Shown piece by piece: positions 49,160-57,660 of a stretch of DNA of 64,000 bases (within the stretch, counting starts at the first letter, position 1; every line of letters starts with the position of its first letter). The position numbers and the translations under genes were made by a program. This DNA comes from Mycolicibacterium arabiense (GTDB taxonomy: Bacteria > Actinomycetota > Actinomycetes > Mycobacteriales > Mycobacteriaceae): positions 1,488,001-1,552,000 of the forward strand of contig NZ_AP022593.1 of the NCBI RefSeq assembly GCF_010731815.2. The letters are read 5' to 3'. Below the pieces are notes generated by a model. The model ran no database searches, had not been told where the DNA came from, and saw only the letters and a program-made list of their open reading frames with translations.

Positions 49160-49795
49160 ATGGTCCGCTTCCGTCGCCACGCGGCGATTCTGGATTCCGT
49201 GACCACCATTACCGCAGGCGGAGTCGAGTCGGACGACGACCTGGCCGCACGCTTCGCTCGCGACGCCACTCCCCTGTTCGAAGCCCTGGCCAGGCGCGCA
49301 CGTCGGCTCACCTACTGCGAAGCCGACGCCGAAGACCTGCTGCAGGACACGCTTCTGCACGCCTTCACGGGTTTTCGGTCGTTCCAGGAGGGCACGAATC
49401 TGAAGGCTTGGCTCTTCCGCATCCTGCACAACCGGTGGGTCAGCACGCACCGGTACAGGGAGCGGCGCCCGACCGAGGTCCCCGTCGACGAGTCCGACGT
49501 CCTCGATCTGGTCGGCGGCGACACGCGGCGCCGGTCGGCCGAGACCGAGATCGTCGACGCCATGCCCGATGACGACGTCAGGGCCGCGCTCGCCACGCTG
49601 CCGGACGGGGTGCGCTCGGTCATGTACTACGCCGGTGTGGAGGGATACACCTACGCCGAGACCGCCGCCCTGCTGAACATTCCCGTGGGCACCGTGATGT
49701 CGCGGGTGTCCCGGGGCCGCCAGCGGCTGCGCATCGCCCTGGCCCACCGCGACCACCGATCCCCTGAACCGATTGCCGAGCAGTGCAGTGCCTGA
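49160..49795 (+). CDS. ECF sigma factor, SigH/SigR-like
   Basis: An RNA polymerase sigma factor of about 211 residues. Region 2 is DAEDLLQDTLLHAFTGFRSF and GTNLKAWLFRILHNRW. Region 4 is LPDGVRSVMYYAGVEGYTY and GTVMSRVSRGRQRLR. These resemble the SigH/SigR oxidative-stress group, but no anti-sigma (ZAS) gene follows. The start is uncertain: ATG 49160 or GTG 49199, both with poor ribosome sites. It lies between a LuxR-type regulator and an SDR-cupin pair, with 13 bases to the SDR gene, so it probably shares their transcript. Confidence 0.83.
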   Translation: MVRFRRHAAILDSVTTITAGGVESDDDLAARFARDATPLFEALARRARRLTYCEADAEDLLQDTLLHAFTGFRSFQEGTNLKAWLFRILHNRWVSTHRYRERRPTEVPVDESDVLDLVGGDTRRRSAETEIVDAMPDDDVRAALATLPDGVRSVMYYAGVEGYTYAETAALLNIPVGTVMSRVSRGRQRLRIALAHRDHRSPEPIAEQCSA

Positions 49796-49808
49796 GGAGA
49801 CGACGAAG

Positions 49809-50525
49809 ATGGAACTGAACGACCATGTTGCGCTGGTGACCGGCGGTACGGCGGGCATCGGTCTGGCATGCGCCAGACTGCTGGCCCGCGAGGGCGCAAC
49901 GGTGATCATCAGCGGGCGAAACCCGTTGCGAGGCAATGCCGCAGCAGACGACATCGGGGGCCGTTACCTCCAGGCCGACATGTCGGACCTGCAGTCGGTC
50001 CGCTCTCTGGTCGAGCAGGCAGGCGCGGTCGACATCCTGGTGAACAACGCCGCGAGCTTCCCCGCGGCCATGACCGTGGATCAGGACGTGGCGGCGTTCG
50101 GAAACACCGTCGACACCAACCTGCGCGGCACCTACTTCCTGACGGCCGGCCTCGCCCAAGGGATGCTGACGCGTGGGCGCGGCGCCGTCGTCAACGTCAC
50201 CTCGATGGTGGCGTCGAAGGGCGTACCCGGTGCATCGGTGTACTCCGCGTCCAAGGCGGCGGTGGAGTCACTCACCCGAACCTGGGCCGTGGAGTTCGGG
50301 CCCCGCGGCGTGCGCGTCAACTGCGTCGCCCCGGGACCCACCGACACCGAGGGCGTCGTCGCCGAATGGGGCGACATTAACGAGGAATTGGGTCGCGCCC
50401 TGCCCCTCGGCCGCACCGCACGCCCCGACGAGATCGCACAGGCGGTGCTCTTCCTCGCCTCACCAAGGGCGAGCTTCATCACCGGAGCGACGCTGCACGC
50501 CGACGGCGGCGGCACCGCCATCTGA
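49809..50525 (+). CDS. Short-chain dehydrogenase/reductase
   Basis: A 238-residue classical SDR. Cofactor motif TGGTAGIG, NNAA, the catalytic Ser in VTSM, and YSASKAA with Tyr and Lys. FITGATLHADGGG at the end is typical of FabG-like enzymes. A Glu/Asp-rich beta-2 end is absent and SGRN suggests NADPH use. It starts at the ATG 49809 with GGAG upstream. The cupin gene follows after 47 bases. Substrate not known. Confidence 0.87.
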   Translation: MELNDHVALVTGGTAGIGLACARLLAREGATVIISGRNPLRGNAAADDIGGRYLQADMSDLQSVRSLVEQAGAVDILVNNAASFPAAMTVDQDVAAFGNTVDTNLRGTYFLTAGLAQGMLTRGRGAVVNVTSMVASKGVPGASVYSASKAAVESLTRTWAVEFGPRGVRVNCVAPGPTDTEGVVAEWGDINEELGRALPLGRTARPDEIAQAVLFLASPRASFITGATLHADGGGTAI

Positions 50526-50572
50526 CCGACCCCCCGACCTACTTTGCCCGACCAACGATGAGAGGAGCAGGC

Positions 50573-50980
50573 ATGTCCGAGAGGTACGACGCCCACTGGG
50601 AGAGCGCGCTGACGGTTCTCCAGGAAGTGCAGCCGCCCTTCATCCCACCGGGCGCGCACGCGATGACCGTGACCATCGCCTACCCGCCGGGCAGCGCAGG
50701 CGCACCGCCGCACCGCCATCCGAGCGGCCCCGCCTTCGGCTACGTACTGGAGGGCGAGATGCTGTTCGAACTCGAGGGCGAGCCGCCGCGCGTCCTATCC
50801 GCCGGTGAGGCCTTCTGGGAGCCGGGCGGTGACGTCATCCATTACTCCGACGCCAACAACCGCGACGACGTCGCGTGCCGCTTCGTGGTCACGATGCTCT
50901 GCGTCCCTGGGCAACCGATGCTGACCCTCGTCGACGAGGCGGAACTCGAAGCGCGCAAACACCTTCGGGTGCCGAGGTGA
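50573..50980 (+). CDS. Small cupin-domain protein
   Basis: A 135-residue single-domain cupin. The first motif is PPHRHPSGPAFGYVLEGEM, containing the His and Glu metal ligands; the second is VFWEPGGDVIHYSDANN-like (EAFWEPGGDVIHYS). It has GAGGAG before the ATG. Such proteins may be enzymes or sensors; homologues often sit with SDR genes. Last gene of the LuxR-ECF-SDR-cupin group. Confidence 0.82.
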   Translation: MSERYDAHWESALTVLQEVQPPFIPPGAHAMTVTIAYPPGSAGAPPHRHPSGPAFGYVLEGEMLFELEGEPPRVLSAGEAFWEPGGDVIHYSDANNRDDVACRFVVTMLCVPGQPMLTLVDEAELEARKHLRVPR

Positions 50981-50998
50981 CATCTCCGATCTAGATGA

Positions 50999-51847
50999 TC
51001 ACTGACCTGCTTCGATCGCCGCGACCCTCTCGGCAGCTTGCGGCCCGCACAAGTCTTGGAGATTCACTCTGCCCGCGGCGAGGTTTCCATCAATTCGGCG
51101 TTTGAGGTCGCCGGACTTAAGACGCGCGTAAAGGTCGGCGCCCGGGCATGCGGTAGAGGCATGATCTTTGTGGCCGCTGAGCGTCTCCGACGTGATCTTG
51201 AATTGCTGCGCCGCCCAGGCGAATACGAGTGCTGCGCTGTCGAGTTGCGCCTCGGTCACCGCCTCCTGATCGAAGTCGCCTTCGCATAGGACGAGAAAGT
51301 GACCGGTGGGGTCGTACTCCGTCGCGGTGTCGCCCACCAGGTTGTAGTCTCGCAGTTCGTAGATGTTCCCGTTGCGGTCGACGCCGACGTGGTACGCGAT
51401 GTCTATCCAGTCTCGCTCGCCTTGGTGCAGCTGCTGATGCTGAATTAGCCGACCCGGCGCATTTCGGTTGTCCTCAAGAACAGCGCCCGTGTGATGGATC
51501 GTCATCCGTTCGATGGTGTGTGTCTTGCCGCCAGCAAGCGGGGGCCGAGCACCCCATGCCTCCCGGCACAGCCGTTGGCCCGATATTACGACTGGTTCAG
51601 GTGTTGCCGTCGGCGTCGCAGAAACCGGAGGGGCAAGGGAAGAAGATGTTGCGGGTGAAGATGTCATGCTCGCCGTAGACCGCGCGCTCGCAACATCTGG
51701 CTGATTGGCCTGATCCGCCCCAGCCCAAAGCGACTTTGACGTAATCGCGGCGGCGCCCAACCCTCCTGCGCCAGCCAGCCACAGCAACTGGCGGCGACTC
51801 ATCATCTCTCGGCGTCCGTCGTTGCGGTTGGGCGGAGGTACGTCCAT
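50999..51847 (-). CDS. Tat-exported PGRP/N-acetylmuramoyl-L-alanine amidase
   Basis: A peptidoglycan-recognition/amidase_2 protein. A twin-arginine signal, MSRRQLLWLAGAGGLGAAAI, is followed by a Ser/Thr/Pro-rich linker and the catalytic domain. Zinc ligands are in TIHHTGAVL, GHKDHASTACPG (His and Cys), and the Tyr/His in DIAYHVGVD matches active PGRP amidases. It should cleave the amide between MurNAc and L-Ala outside the membrane. The ATG at 51847 is chosen because TATGGT lies seven bases upstream, as in a leaderless promoter; ATG 51859 and 51889 are alternatives. More A/T-rich codons begin here. Divergent from kinase 1. Confidence 0.85.
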   Translation of the reverse strand: MDVPPPNRNDGRREMMSRRQLLWLAGAGGLGAAAITSKSLWAGADQANQPDVASARSTASMTSSPATSSSLAPPVSATPTATPEPVVISGQRLCREAWGARPPLAGGKTHTIERMTIHHTGAVLEDNRNAPGRLIQHQQLHQGERDWIDIAYHVGVDRNGNIYELRDYNLVGDTATEYDPTGHFLVLCEGDFDQEAVTEAQLDSAALVFAWAAQQFKITSETLSGHKDHASTACPGADLYARLKSGDLKRRIDGNLAAGRVNLQDLCGPQAAERVAAIEAGQ

Positions 51848-51854
51848 GACGGTC

Positions 51855-51860
51855 ACCATA
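51855..51860 (-). promoter_or_regulatory. -10 element of the PGRP amidase gene
   Basis: TATGGT on the minus strand, seven bases before the ATG at 51847. This geometry places the transcription start at or next to the A of the start codon (leaderless). No clear -35. Confidence 0.45.
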
Positions 51861-51929
51861 CGGAACGGTGGCGTCAGGTCGTACGGCAAACGCCTACATC
51901 GTTCTGGCGCCCAGAAGCCGTTCCTTTTG

Positions 51930-51935
51930 TACGAT
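51930..51935 (+). promoter_or_regulatory. -10 element of kinase 1
   Basis: TACGAT, seven bases (CACTCCC) before the ATG at 51943, again the geometry of a leaderless transcript. Mirrors the divergent amidase promoter. No convincing -35. Confidence 0.45.
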
Positions 51936-51942
51936 CACTCCC

Positions 51943-53487
51943 ATGCCCATTGCCGATGGTGCGGAATTTGCTGGTTACACCATCGAGCGTTTACTGGGAA
52001 CTGGGGGAATGGGCGAGGTCTACCTCGTGCGGCATCCCCGGTTGCCCCGCCGGGAGGCGCTGAAAATCCTCCCGGCTGGTGTGAGCGCCGATACGGAGTA
52101 CCGACAGCGGTTCGCGCGCGAAGCCGACATAGCCGCCTCACTTTGGCATCCTCACATCGTTGCGATCCACGACCGGGGCGAGGACGACGGTCAGCTTTGG
52201 ATCACGATGGACTATGTCGAGGGCACTGATGCCGCCCAGCTGATGCGGGCGAGATACCCGCTCGGTATGCCGCCGGCAGACGTGCTAGAGATCGTGGCAG
52301 CCATCGCCGATGCACTCGACTACGCCCATGAGCGCTACCTGCTACATCGCGACGTGAAGCCAGCGAACATCCTGCTGACCGACCCGAGAAGCGGCGACCG
52401 ACGTATTCTGCTCGCCGACTTCGGTATCGCACGTGCCTCAAACGAGGCGGGCGGGCTGACGGCAACCAACATGACGGTCGGCTCCGTCGCGTACGCCGCG
52501 CCGGAGCAATTGACCGGGAGACCACTCGATGGCCGTGCTGATCAGTACGCGCTGGCCTGCACGGCTTATCACCTCTTCACCGGCGGTCCGCCCTTTGGTA
52601 ACTCGAGCCCCGCAGTCGTGATTGGAAATCACCTCTCTCAACCGCCCCCGTCTTTGGAGACTGCACGCGCCGATCTGGCCGCGTTCGATCACGTCCTTGC
52701 GAAGGCACTGGCAAAAGAGCCCTACCGACGATTCGGTTCCTGCCGCGAGTTCGCGGCAGCATTGGCTGGTGGAGGCATCGGTCTGACCGGATACGCCGAC
52801 GCAACGCAAGCGGCAATGCCCGTTCCTCCACCGCTCCCGCCAACTCGCGCCACGCCGAGCGACACTGCTCGGCAGGACGTCAGTAGGACGCCGCGGACAG
52901 CCGTCATGATTGCCGCCGGTGTCGCCGCCTTGATCGTCGTGGGCCTTGTCGCGTTCATCGGGGCGCGTCTGGGTCAACCGGATATTGCGCCGCCGACCGC
53001 AGGACCGACGAGTCCAACCTTGATGCCGCCTGAGCCAACGATGGGTCCGTCTCGGCCTCCGCGGACTGTCACGCAAACGCAACCCCCACCGACCATCACG
53101 CAGATCCCACCTTCGAATAGGGTTCCGTCGGGGACCTTGCCGCCATCACGACCACCCGGCGACCTCGGGCTCGCGACGCCCATGAGTTCACCAGTCTGCA
53201 ATGGTCAGGGGATCGTGGTCCTTGGCAACGTCACGACACCGGGGCAGTACGAGACGGGTATTCAACGGCTGCTGAACCTACATCCCGGCGCTTCGTATTT
53301 AAGGACGGATCAAAGTTGTCCGTCTCTACGGCAAGCTTCGGACGAAGGAAATCCGATATATGCGGTCTACCGGGCGGCCGGGACCACGACCGGCCAGGTA
53401 TGTGGGGCGGTTCGCTCGGCCGGCGGTGACGCCTACGGCAAGTGGTTGGACACCACGACAGACCCCGGCTACATGATCCAATGCTGA
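51943..53487 (+). CDS. Receptor-like Ser/Thr protein kinase, PknF-like
   Basis: A 514-residue membrane kinase. The kinase domain (about 10-280) shows GTGGMG (19-24), Lys41, HRDVKPAN with Asp137, DFG at 159-161, and activation-loop threonines at 173, 175 and 178, the same layout as PknF. A Pro-rich juxtamembrane part precedes one helix at 320-340. The extracellular part has a Pro/Thr linker and a C-terminal domain with four cysteines (CNGQG, SCPSL, VCGAV, final Cys). The ATG at 51943 is favoured by [14 protein letters not shown] alignment. It is the first kinase of the island and diverges from a PGRP amidase. PASTA repeats are absent. Confidence 0.9.
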   Translation: MPIADGAEFAGYTIERLLGTGGMGEVYLVRHPRLPRREALKILPAGVSADTEYRQRFAREADIAASLWHPHIVAIHDRGEDDGQLWITMDYVEGTDAAQLMRARYPLGMPPADVLEIVAAIADALDYAHERYLLHRDVKPANILLTDPRSGDRRILLADFGIARASNEAGGLTATNMTVGSVAYAAPEQLTGRPLDGRADQYALACTAYHLFTGGPPFGNSSPAVVIGNHLSQPPPSLETARADLAAFDHVLAKALAKEPYRRFGSCREFAAALAGGGIGLTGYADATQAAMPVPPPLPPTRATPSDTARQDVSRTPRTAVMIAAGVAALIVVGLVAFIGARLGQPDIAPPTAGPTSPTLMPPEPTMGPSRPPRTVTQTQPPPTITQIPPSNRVPSGTLPPSRPPGDLGLATPMSSPVCNGQGIVVLGNVTTPGQYETGIQRLLNLHPGASYLRTDQSCPSLRQASDEGNPIYAVYRAAGTTTGQVCGAVRSAGGDAYGKWLDTTTDPGYMIQC

Positions 53488-53611
53488 ACGCGACTACTTA
53501 GCGGCACCGACTTGAGCTGCCCGGGTTGTGCAACTTCACAGATCAAGGTTCCGGCGCCGCGCGGTCACCGCCTCAGCAACCAAAATGGCCTAGCTGGCGC
53601 CTACTTTTCGT

Positions 53612-53617
53612 TATGCT
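53612..53617 (+). promoter_or_regulatory. Possible -10 element upstream of kinase 2
   Basis: TATGCT, 57 bases before the ATG at 53674, in the 186-base gap after kinase 1. If used, kinase 2 and the two peptidase genes have their own transcript. No convincing -35. Confidence 0.25.
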
Positions 53618-53673
53618 CACGACACCGTGGGGGTGCTGTCGCTCAGCTGTCGGGGCAGTTGAGCAAATTATTG

Positions 53674-55272
53674 ATGGATCCCTGTGCGGAGTCAGCAACA
53701 ACGGACATCACGAGAGACAGCGATGCGCAGCAAGATAGAACTCCTGGCGTGACCCAAACCGACTCGCGCGTCGGTACGACGTTCGGAAGATACGAACTCA
53801 CGGCATTACTGGGTCGAGGCGGAATGGGTGAGGTCTACCGAGCCCGCGATACCGAGAAGAACAGAGTCGTCGCCCTCAAGATCCTGCGTGAGCAGTTCGC
53901 TGAAGACGATCGCTTCCGCGCGCGTTTCCTTCGCGAGTCGCATGCCGCAGCAATCCTGCAAGAGCCTCACGTCATCCCCATTCACGACTGGGGAGAGGCC
54001 GACGGAAACCTCTACATCGACATGCGACTCGTTGAAGGCAAGACCATCTACGACTTGCTAGCAGATGGTCCGTTCGATCCCGACCGCGCGGTCAACCTCA
54101 TGGAGCAAACGGCCGCCGCACTTGACGCAGCTCACGGTGCAGGGCTCATTCACCGCGATGTCAAGCCGCAGAACATCATCGTCACCGCGGCCGACTTCGC
54201 CTACTTGGTCGACTTCGGCATCGTCGAAAGTAAGGGTGACGCGCGGCTGACTATGGACGGGACGCAGATTGGCTCCCTTGCCTACATGCCGCCCGAGCGT
54301 TTCGCCGATGCACCGACTACGCCTGCGGCCGACATCTACTCGCTGGCTTGCGTACTCTACGAAACGCTCACTGGTAGTACCCCGTTTAATGCGGACAGTT
54401 ATGAGCGGCTCATTACATCGCACCTCACCGCCGCGCCGCCTCGGGCGAGCGTTGTCAACGCTGGCGTACCGGCAGCGCTTGACGACGTGATCTCTCGTGG
54501 GATGGCGAAGGACCCACACGACCGCTACGCAACCGCGAGCGAGCTGACTCAAGCCGCGCGGCGAGCGTTGTTAGAGGACGCTCACATTGCCGCGGCAAGC
54601 GCCCAGACGATGGCCGCACCGATACCCCGTTCCGCAATAACGGACGGCGCCGTCACTCGCGCGCGAACTGCTGATCCGACCGACGACCACCAGGTACAAA
54701 CCCACGCCAGGCGCCACTGGCTGCTTCCGGTCATGGTCAGCGTTATAGCGGTGCTCGTTCTCGGCGCATTGGGCGTCGTCACCATTCTCTTGATGGGCCA
54801 AAAAGCGGATGGCCCGACGGGACCTACGGCGTCACCGGGGCCCACGCTGATACCACCTCCAAGACCGACCTACACGGTTCCCCGGACAACGGTTGTTCAG
54901 CCGCAACCGACGGTCACGGTCACCCAGACCCTGCCACCCGCACCGACGGCACCAACGGCACCAACGGCACCAACGGCAATCCCTACTACTAAGCGAATAG
55001 CCGAATCCGTGAGCGGACTAATAGTCGGCACCTGCGACGAAGGCGGGTCCTGCGGAGTGAAGCAGCGAGTCAGTCCCTACATCCAGGCCGGACCTTTGTA
55101 TCCATCCGTACTGCGGGACGGCGCGAACGTCACCGTTGCGTGCCTCACGTACGGCGACATTCAATCCAACCAGGGACGAGGATCGAGCGCTATTTGGTAC
55201 CGGCTGAATAACGGCGCTTACGTGAACTCGGTGTATCTAGATGTCACGTCGTACGGGCTTCCCGCGTGCTAA
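53674..55272 (+). CDS. Receptor-like Ser/Thr protein kinase with SH3-like ectodomain (kinase 2)
   Basis: A 532-residue membrane kinase of the PknD/PknE/PknH-like group. GRGGMG is at 47-52, Lys69 in VALKIL, HRD with Asp162, DFG at 180-182. One helix spans about 349-375. The outer linker is proline-rich and contains an APTAPTAPTAPTA stretch encoded by a 9-base repeat. The last 85 residues or so, with CDEGGSCGVKQRVSPY and four cysteines, look like a bacterial SH3 domain, a common wall-binding fold. The start is uncertain: ATG 53674 or GTG 53749. Its 3' end overlaps the carboxypeptidase gene. More similar to kinase 3 than to kinase 1. Confidence 0.88.
   Translation: MDPCAESATTDITRDSDAQQDRTPGVTQTDSRVGTTFGRYELTALLGRGGMGEVYRARDTEKNRVVALKILREQFAEDDRFRARFLRESHAAAILQEPHVIPIHDWGEADGNLYIDMRLVEGKTIYDLLADGPFDPDRAVNLMEQTAAALDAAHGAGLIHRDVKPQNIIVTAADFAYLVDFGIVESKGDARLTMDGTQIGSLAYMPPERFADAPTTPAADIYSLACVLYETLTGSTPFNADSYERLITSHLTAAPPRASVVNAGVPAALDDVISRGMAKDPHDRYATASELTQAARRALLEDAHIAAASAQTMAAPIPRSAITDGAVTRARTADPTDDHQVQTHARRHWLLPVMVSVIAVLVLGALGVVTILLMGQKADGPTGPTASPGPTLIPPPRPTYTVPRTTVVQPQPTVTVTQTLPPAPTAPTAPTAPTAIPTTKRIAESVSGLIVGTCDEGGSCGVKQRVSPYIQAGPLYPSVLRDGANVTVACLTYGDIQSNQGRGSSAIWYRLNNGAYVNSVYLDVTSYGLPAC
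54941..54976 (+). repeat. 9-base tandem repeat in the kinase 2 linker
   Basis: Four copies of CACC(G/A)ACGG encode Ala-Pro-Thr repeats in the extracellular linker. The last three copies are identical. Copy number could vary by slippage without shifting the frame. Confidence 0.85.
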
Positions 55273-56093
55273 GGCCATTGCGTGTGTCCTTGGCGTCTGC
55301 CCTATTCGTACTCAGCACTGCAGTGTCAGCAGTTGGATGCGGCGCCAGTGACTCCGAAACCGCATCAGCCGCTCCCCCACCGCCACCGACATCGATCAAA
55401 GACGCTGCGTCAACGCCACCTATCCCCGCCGCTTCACTAGCGCCCGCCGTAGCAGGGTGGGAAGTGATCGGTACGTCCGTGAAGGGCGCACCAATCCGTG
55501 AACTCACCGTAGGTCACGGTCCGCGCAGAGTTCTATTCGTCGGAGGCATACACGGTGACGAGCCCGAGGGGGCACTCACCACGAATGAGTTGCCGGCGGC
55601 GTTCACAGCGGCAGGGCTTGTCGACGTTGTCACACTGACCATCATTGAAGACGTCAACCCTGACGGCCGCAGCGCTGGGACACGTGAGAACGCAAATGGC
55701 GTGGACGTCAACCGTAACTTTCCCGCAAGCAATTTCGACTACGGAAATACCGCCAACGGCGGCGAGCCGTTGACCCAGCCCGAAGCAATTGCGCTCGCTG
55801 GCGCTATTGATCGCATCAACCCAGCCCTCGTGCTCGTCGCCCATTCGTGGGCGGGACGGCAATTCGTGAACTTCGACGGTCCCGCACGCGAGATCGCAGA
55901 AAAATTCTCTGCCGCAACCGGTTTGCCAGTCGAAGAGTCGAGTTCGATCGCGCCGACGCCAGGCTCATTGGGATCTTTCGTTGGCCGAGACCGCGGCATA
56001 CCTATCTTGACGATCGAAGTGCTGAAAGGTTCCGACCAGAGGTCGGTTTGGGACCAGCTACGCGCTGGGCTGATCGAGGCAATGCGTGGGTAG
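55266..56093 (+). CDS. M14 zinc carboxypeptidase lipoprotein (MpaA-like)
   Basis: A 275-residue exported lipoprotein. The signal peptide ends in SAVGC with Cys25 lipidated. The peptidase domain has GGIHGDEPEG (His96 and Glu99 as zinc ligands), NGVDVNRNFP (the Asn-Arg-Asn substrate motif), VAHSW (His193) and TIEVLKG, with Glu251 as general base. This matches MpaA-like M14 enzymes, which cleave murein peptides such as tripeptide D-glutamyl bonds. The GTG start at 55266 overlaps the kinase 2 stop, and its own end overlaps the next gene. GTG 55284 is an alternative. Confidence 0.85.
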   Translation: MLRPLRVSLASALFVLSTAVSAVGCGASDSETASAAPPPPPTSIKDAASTPPIPAASLAPAVAGWEVIGTSVKGAPIRELTVGHGPRRVLFVGGIHGDEPEGALTTNELPAAFTAAGLVDVVTLTIIEDVNPDGRSAGTRENANGVDVNRNFPASNFDYGNTANGGEPLTQPEAIALAGAIDRINPALVLVAHSWAGRQFVNFDGPAREIAEKFSAATGLPVEESSSIAPTPGSLGSFVGRDRGIPILTIEVLKGSDQRSVWDQLRAGLIEAMRG

Positions 56094-57537
56094 TTCGTCG
56101 AATGCGCTGAAGGTACTCGGAGTGTTGATGGTGGTGCTGTCGCTCACGGGCTGCGCATCGCCGACAACTGCGCCACCCCCTTCCGACGAATTCTCAACAG
56201 CGTTCCTTGCTGGCGGACTGCCCGTCACCGACGGACCGAGCGGGCTGCGCAGCGACGCGCCGATGCCCCAGCGCAGTGCCGAGTACTCCGACGGTGGTTC
56301 CATTGACCAGCTCGTTCTAACAGCCGTCGATGATGTCGAACAGTTCTGGGCATCGACGTATCCCCAAACCTTTGACGGATCCTTCTCACCCGTGGAAACG
56401 CTCGTTTCCTACGACTCCGAAGACCCGTATGGCCCCGAGGTCTGCGGAGCAGATTTGTACGACGAACCCAATGCGCTCTACTGCCTCCCTGCCGACACGA
56501 TGGCGTGGGACAGGGGGTTCCTGGTACCGACTGGTCGTGGCTTCTTCGGCGACGCGTCAATCGCAGCGCTCGTGGCACACGAGTATGGGCACGCGGTGCA
56601 GTACAGCTCTGGTTTGACGAGCATCCTGACTGAGACGATTGTCAAGGAGCAACAGGCTGACTGCTTCGCTGGGGCTTACACCCGCTGGGTTGCGGAAGGG
56701 AACTCGAATCGGTTCGAACTGAGCACCGGTGACGGTCTGAACCGCATTCTGGCGGGGGTGATTACGTCGCGCGACGATGTGTTGACCCCAGATCAAACCG
56801 ATATGATCGAGGAAGGTCACGGTACGGCTCTGGACCGAGTCAGTGCTTTTCAGATGGGTTTCACCTCCGCCGCGGTTAAGTGCACCGAGATTGATCTCGA
56901 TGAGATAGCACAGCGTCGTGGTGACTTGCCGCTGATTCTGGGTACGGAGCCAGACGGGAACGTTCAATCGGGTGAGATGACGGTCGACCAGAACACCTTG
57001 GTCAGCCTGATGGAGTTGTTGGACAAAGTCTTCCGACCGCAAAGCCCTCCGGGCCTGTCGATGACCCCGGAAGATTGTCCTGAGACGGCTTCCAGCCCCT
57101 CAGCGTCGTACTGCCCCTCCACCAATACCGTATCGGTGGATTTGTCTGCTCTCGAACAGATGTCGGTACAGGCCGACAGGGACGATTATGTGCTGCCGCA
57201 AGGTGACAACACTGCTCTGTCCTTGGTCACGTCGCGGTACACCTTGTCGCTCCAGCATGCCCGCGGCGAACCATTGAACGCACCCTCAACCGCCTTGCGA
57301 ACGGCGTGTCTCACCGGAGTCGCCCAACGATCCATGGCCGACCCGATCGAACTCCCCAGTGGTCAGACGCTCGTGCTGGCAGCCGGCGACATGGATGAAG
57401 CCGTAGGCGGACTTCTCGTCAATGGCATTGTGGCGAGCACCGTCGATGGCTCGACCGTTCCAGCTGGCTTTACTCGGATCGAGGCGTTCCGCGAAGGCCT
57501 TTACAGCAGCAGTGAGCAGTGCTTTGACCGCTATTGA
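56086..57537 (+). CDS. Zinc metallopeptidase lipoprotein with HEYGH motif
   Basis: A 483-residue lipoprotein. The lipobox is LTGC with Cys23, and the signal is about 22 residues. VAHEYGHAVQ (165-169) is the zinc-binding HExxH, and KEQQADCFAGAY supplies the third acidic ligand, as in YpfJ/neutral zinc metallopeptidase proteins. The rest includes several cysteines outside the catalytic core, probably disulfides. The GTG start overlaps the carboxypeptidase stop by eight bases. Its substrate could be a wall or exported protein. It resembles mycobacterial metallopeptidase lipoproteins (LpqM-type) only in general layout. Confidence 0.82.
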   Translation: MGSSSNALKVLGVLMVVLSLTGCASPTTAPPPSDEFSTAFLAGGLPVTDGPSGLRSDAPMPQRSAEYSDGGSIDQLVLTAVDDVEQFWASTYPQTFDGSFSPVETLVSYDSEDPYGPEVCGADLYDEPNALYCLPADTMAWDRGFLVPTGRGFFGDASIAALVAHEYGHAVQYSSGLTSILTETIVKEQQADCFAGAYTRWVAEGNSNRFELSTGDGLNRILAGVITSRDDVLTPDQTDMIEEGHGTALDRVSAFQMGFTSAAVKCTEIDLDEIAQRRGDLPLILGTEPDGNVQSGEMTVDQNTLVSLMELLDKVFRPQSPPGLSMTPEDCPETASSPSASYCPSTNTVSVDLSALEQMSVQADRDDYVLPQGDNTALSLVTSRYTLSLQHARGEPLNAPSTALRTACLTGVAQRSMADPIELPSGQTLVLAAGDMDEAVGGLLVNGIVASTVDGSTVPAGFTRIEAFREGLYSSSEQCFDRY

Positions 57538-57660
57538 TCATTCCGGAGCACCTGCGAACGCGGGCAATCCATTGAGCGGACGAAATCCTCGCGGCGTCGT
57601 TCGAGCGTTTCATCATCGTCGGGGCGCCGTCCCGTCGGAAGTGAGTCCTGGGGGTTAGAG

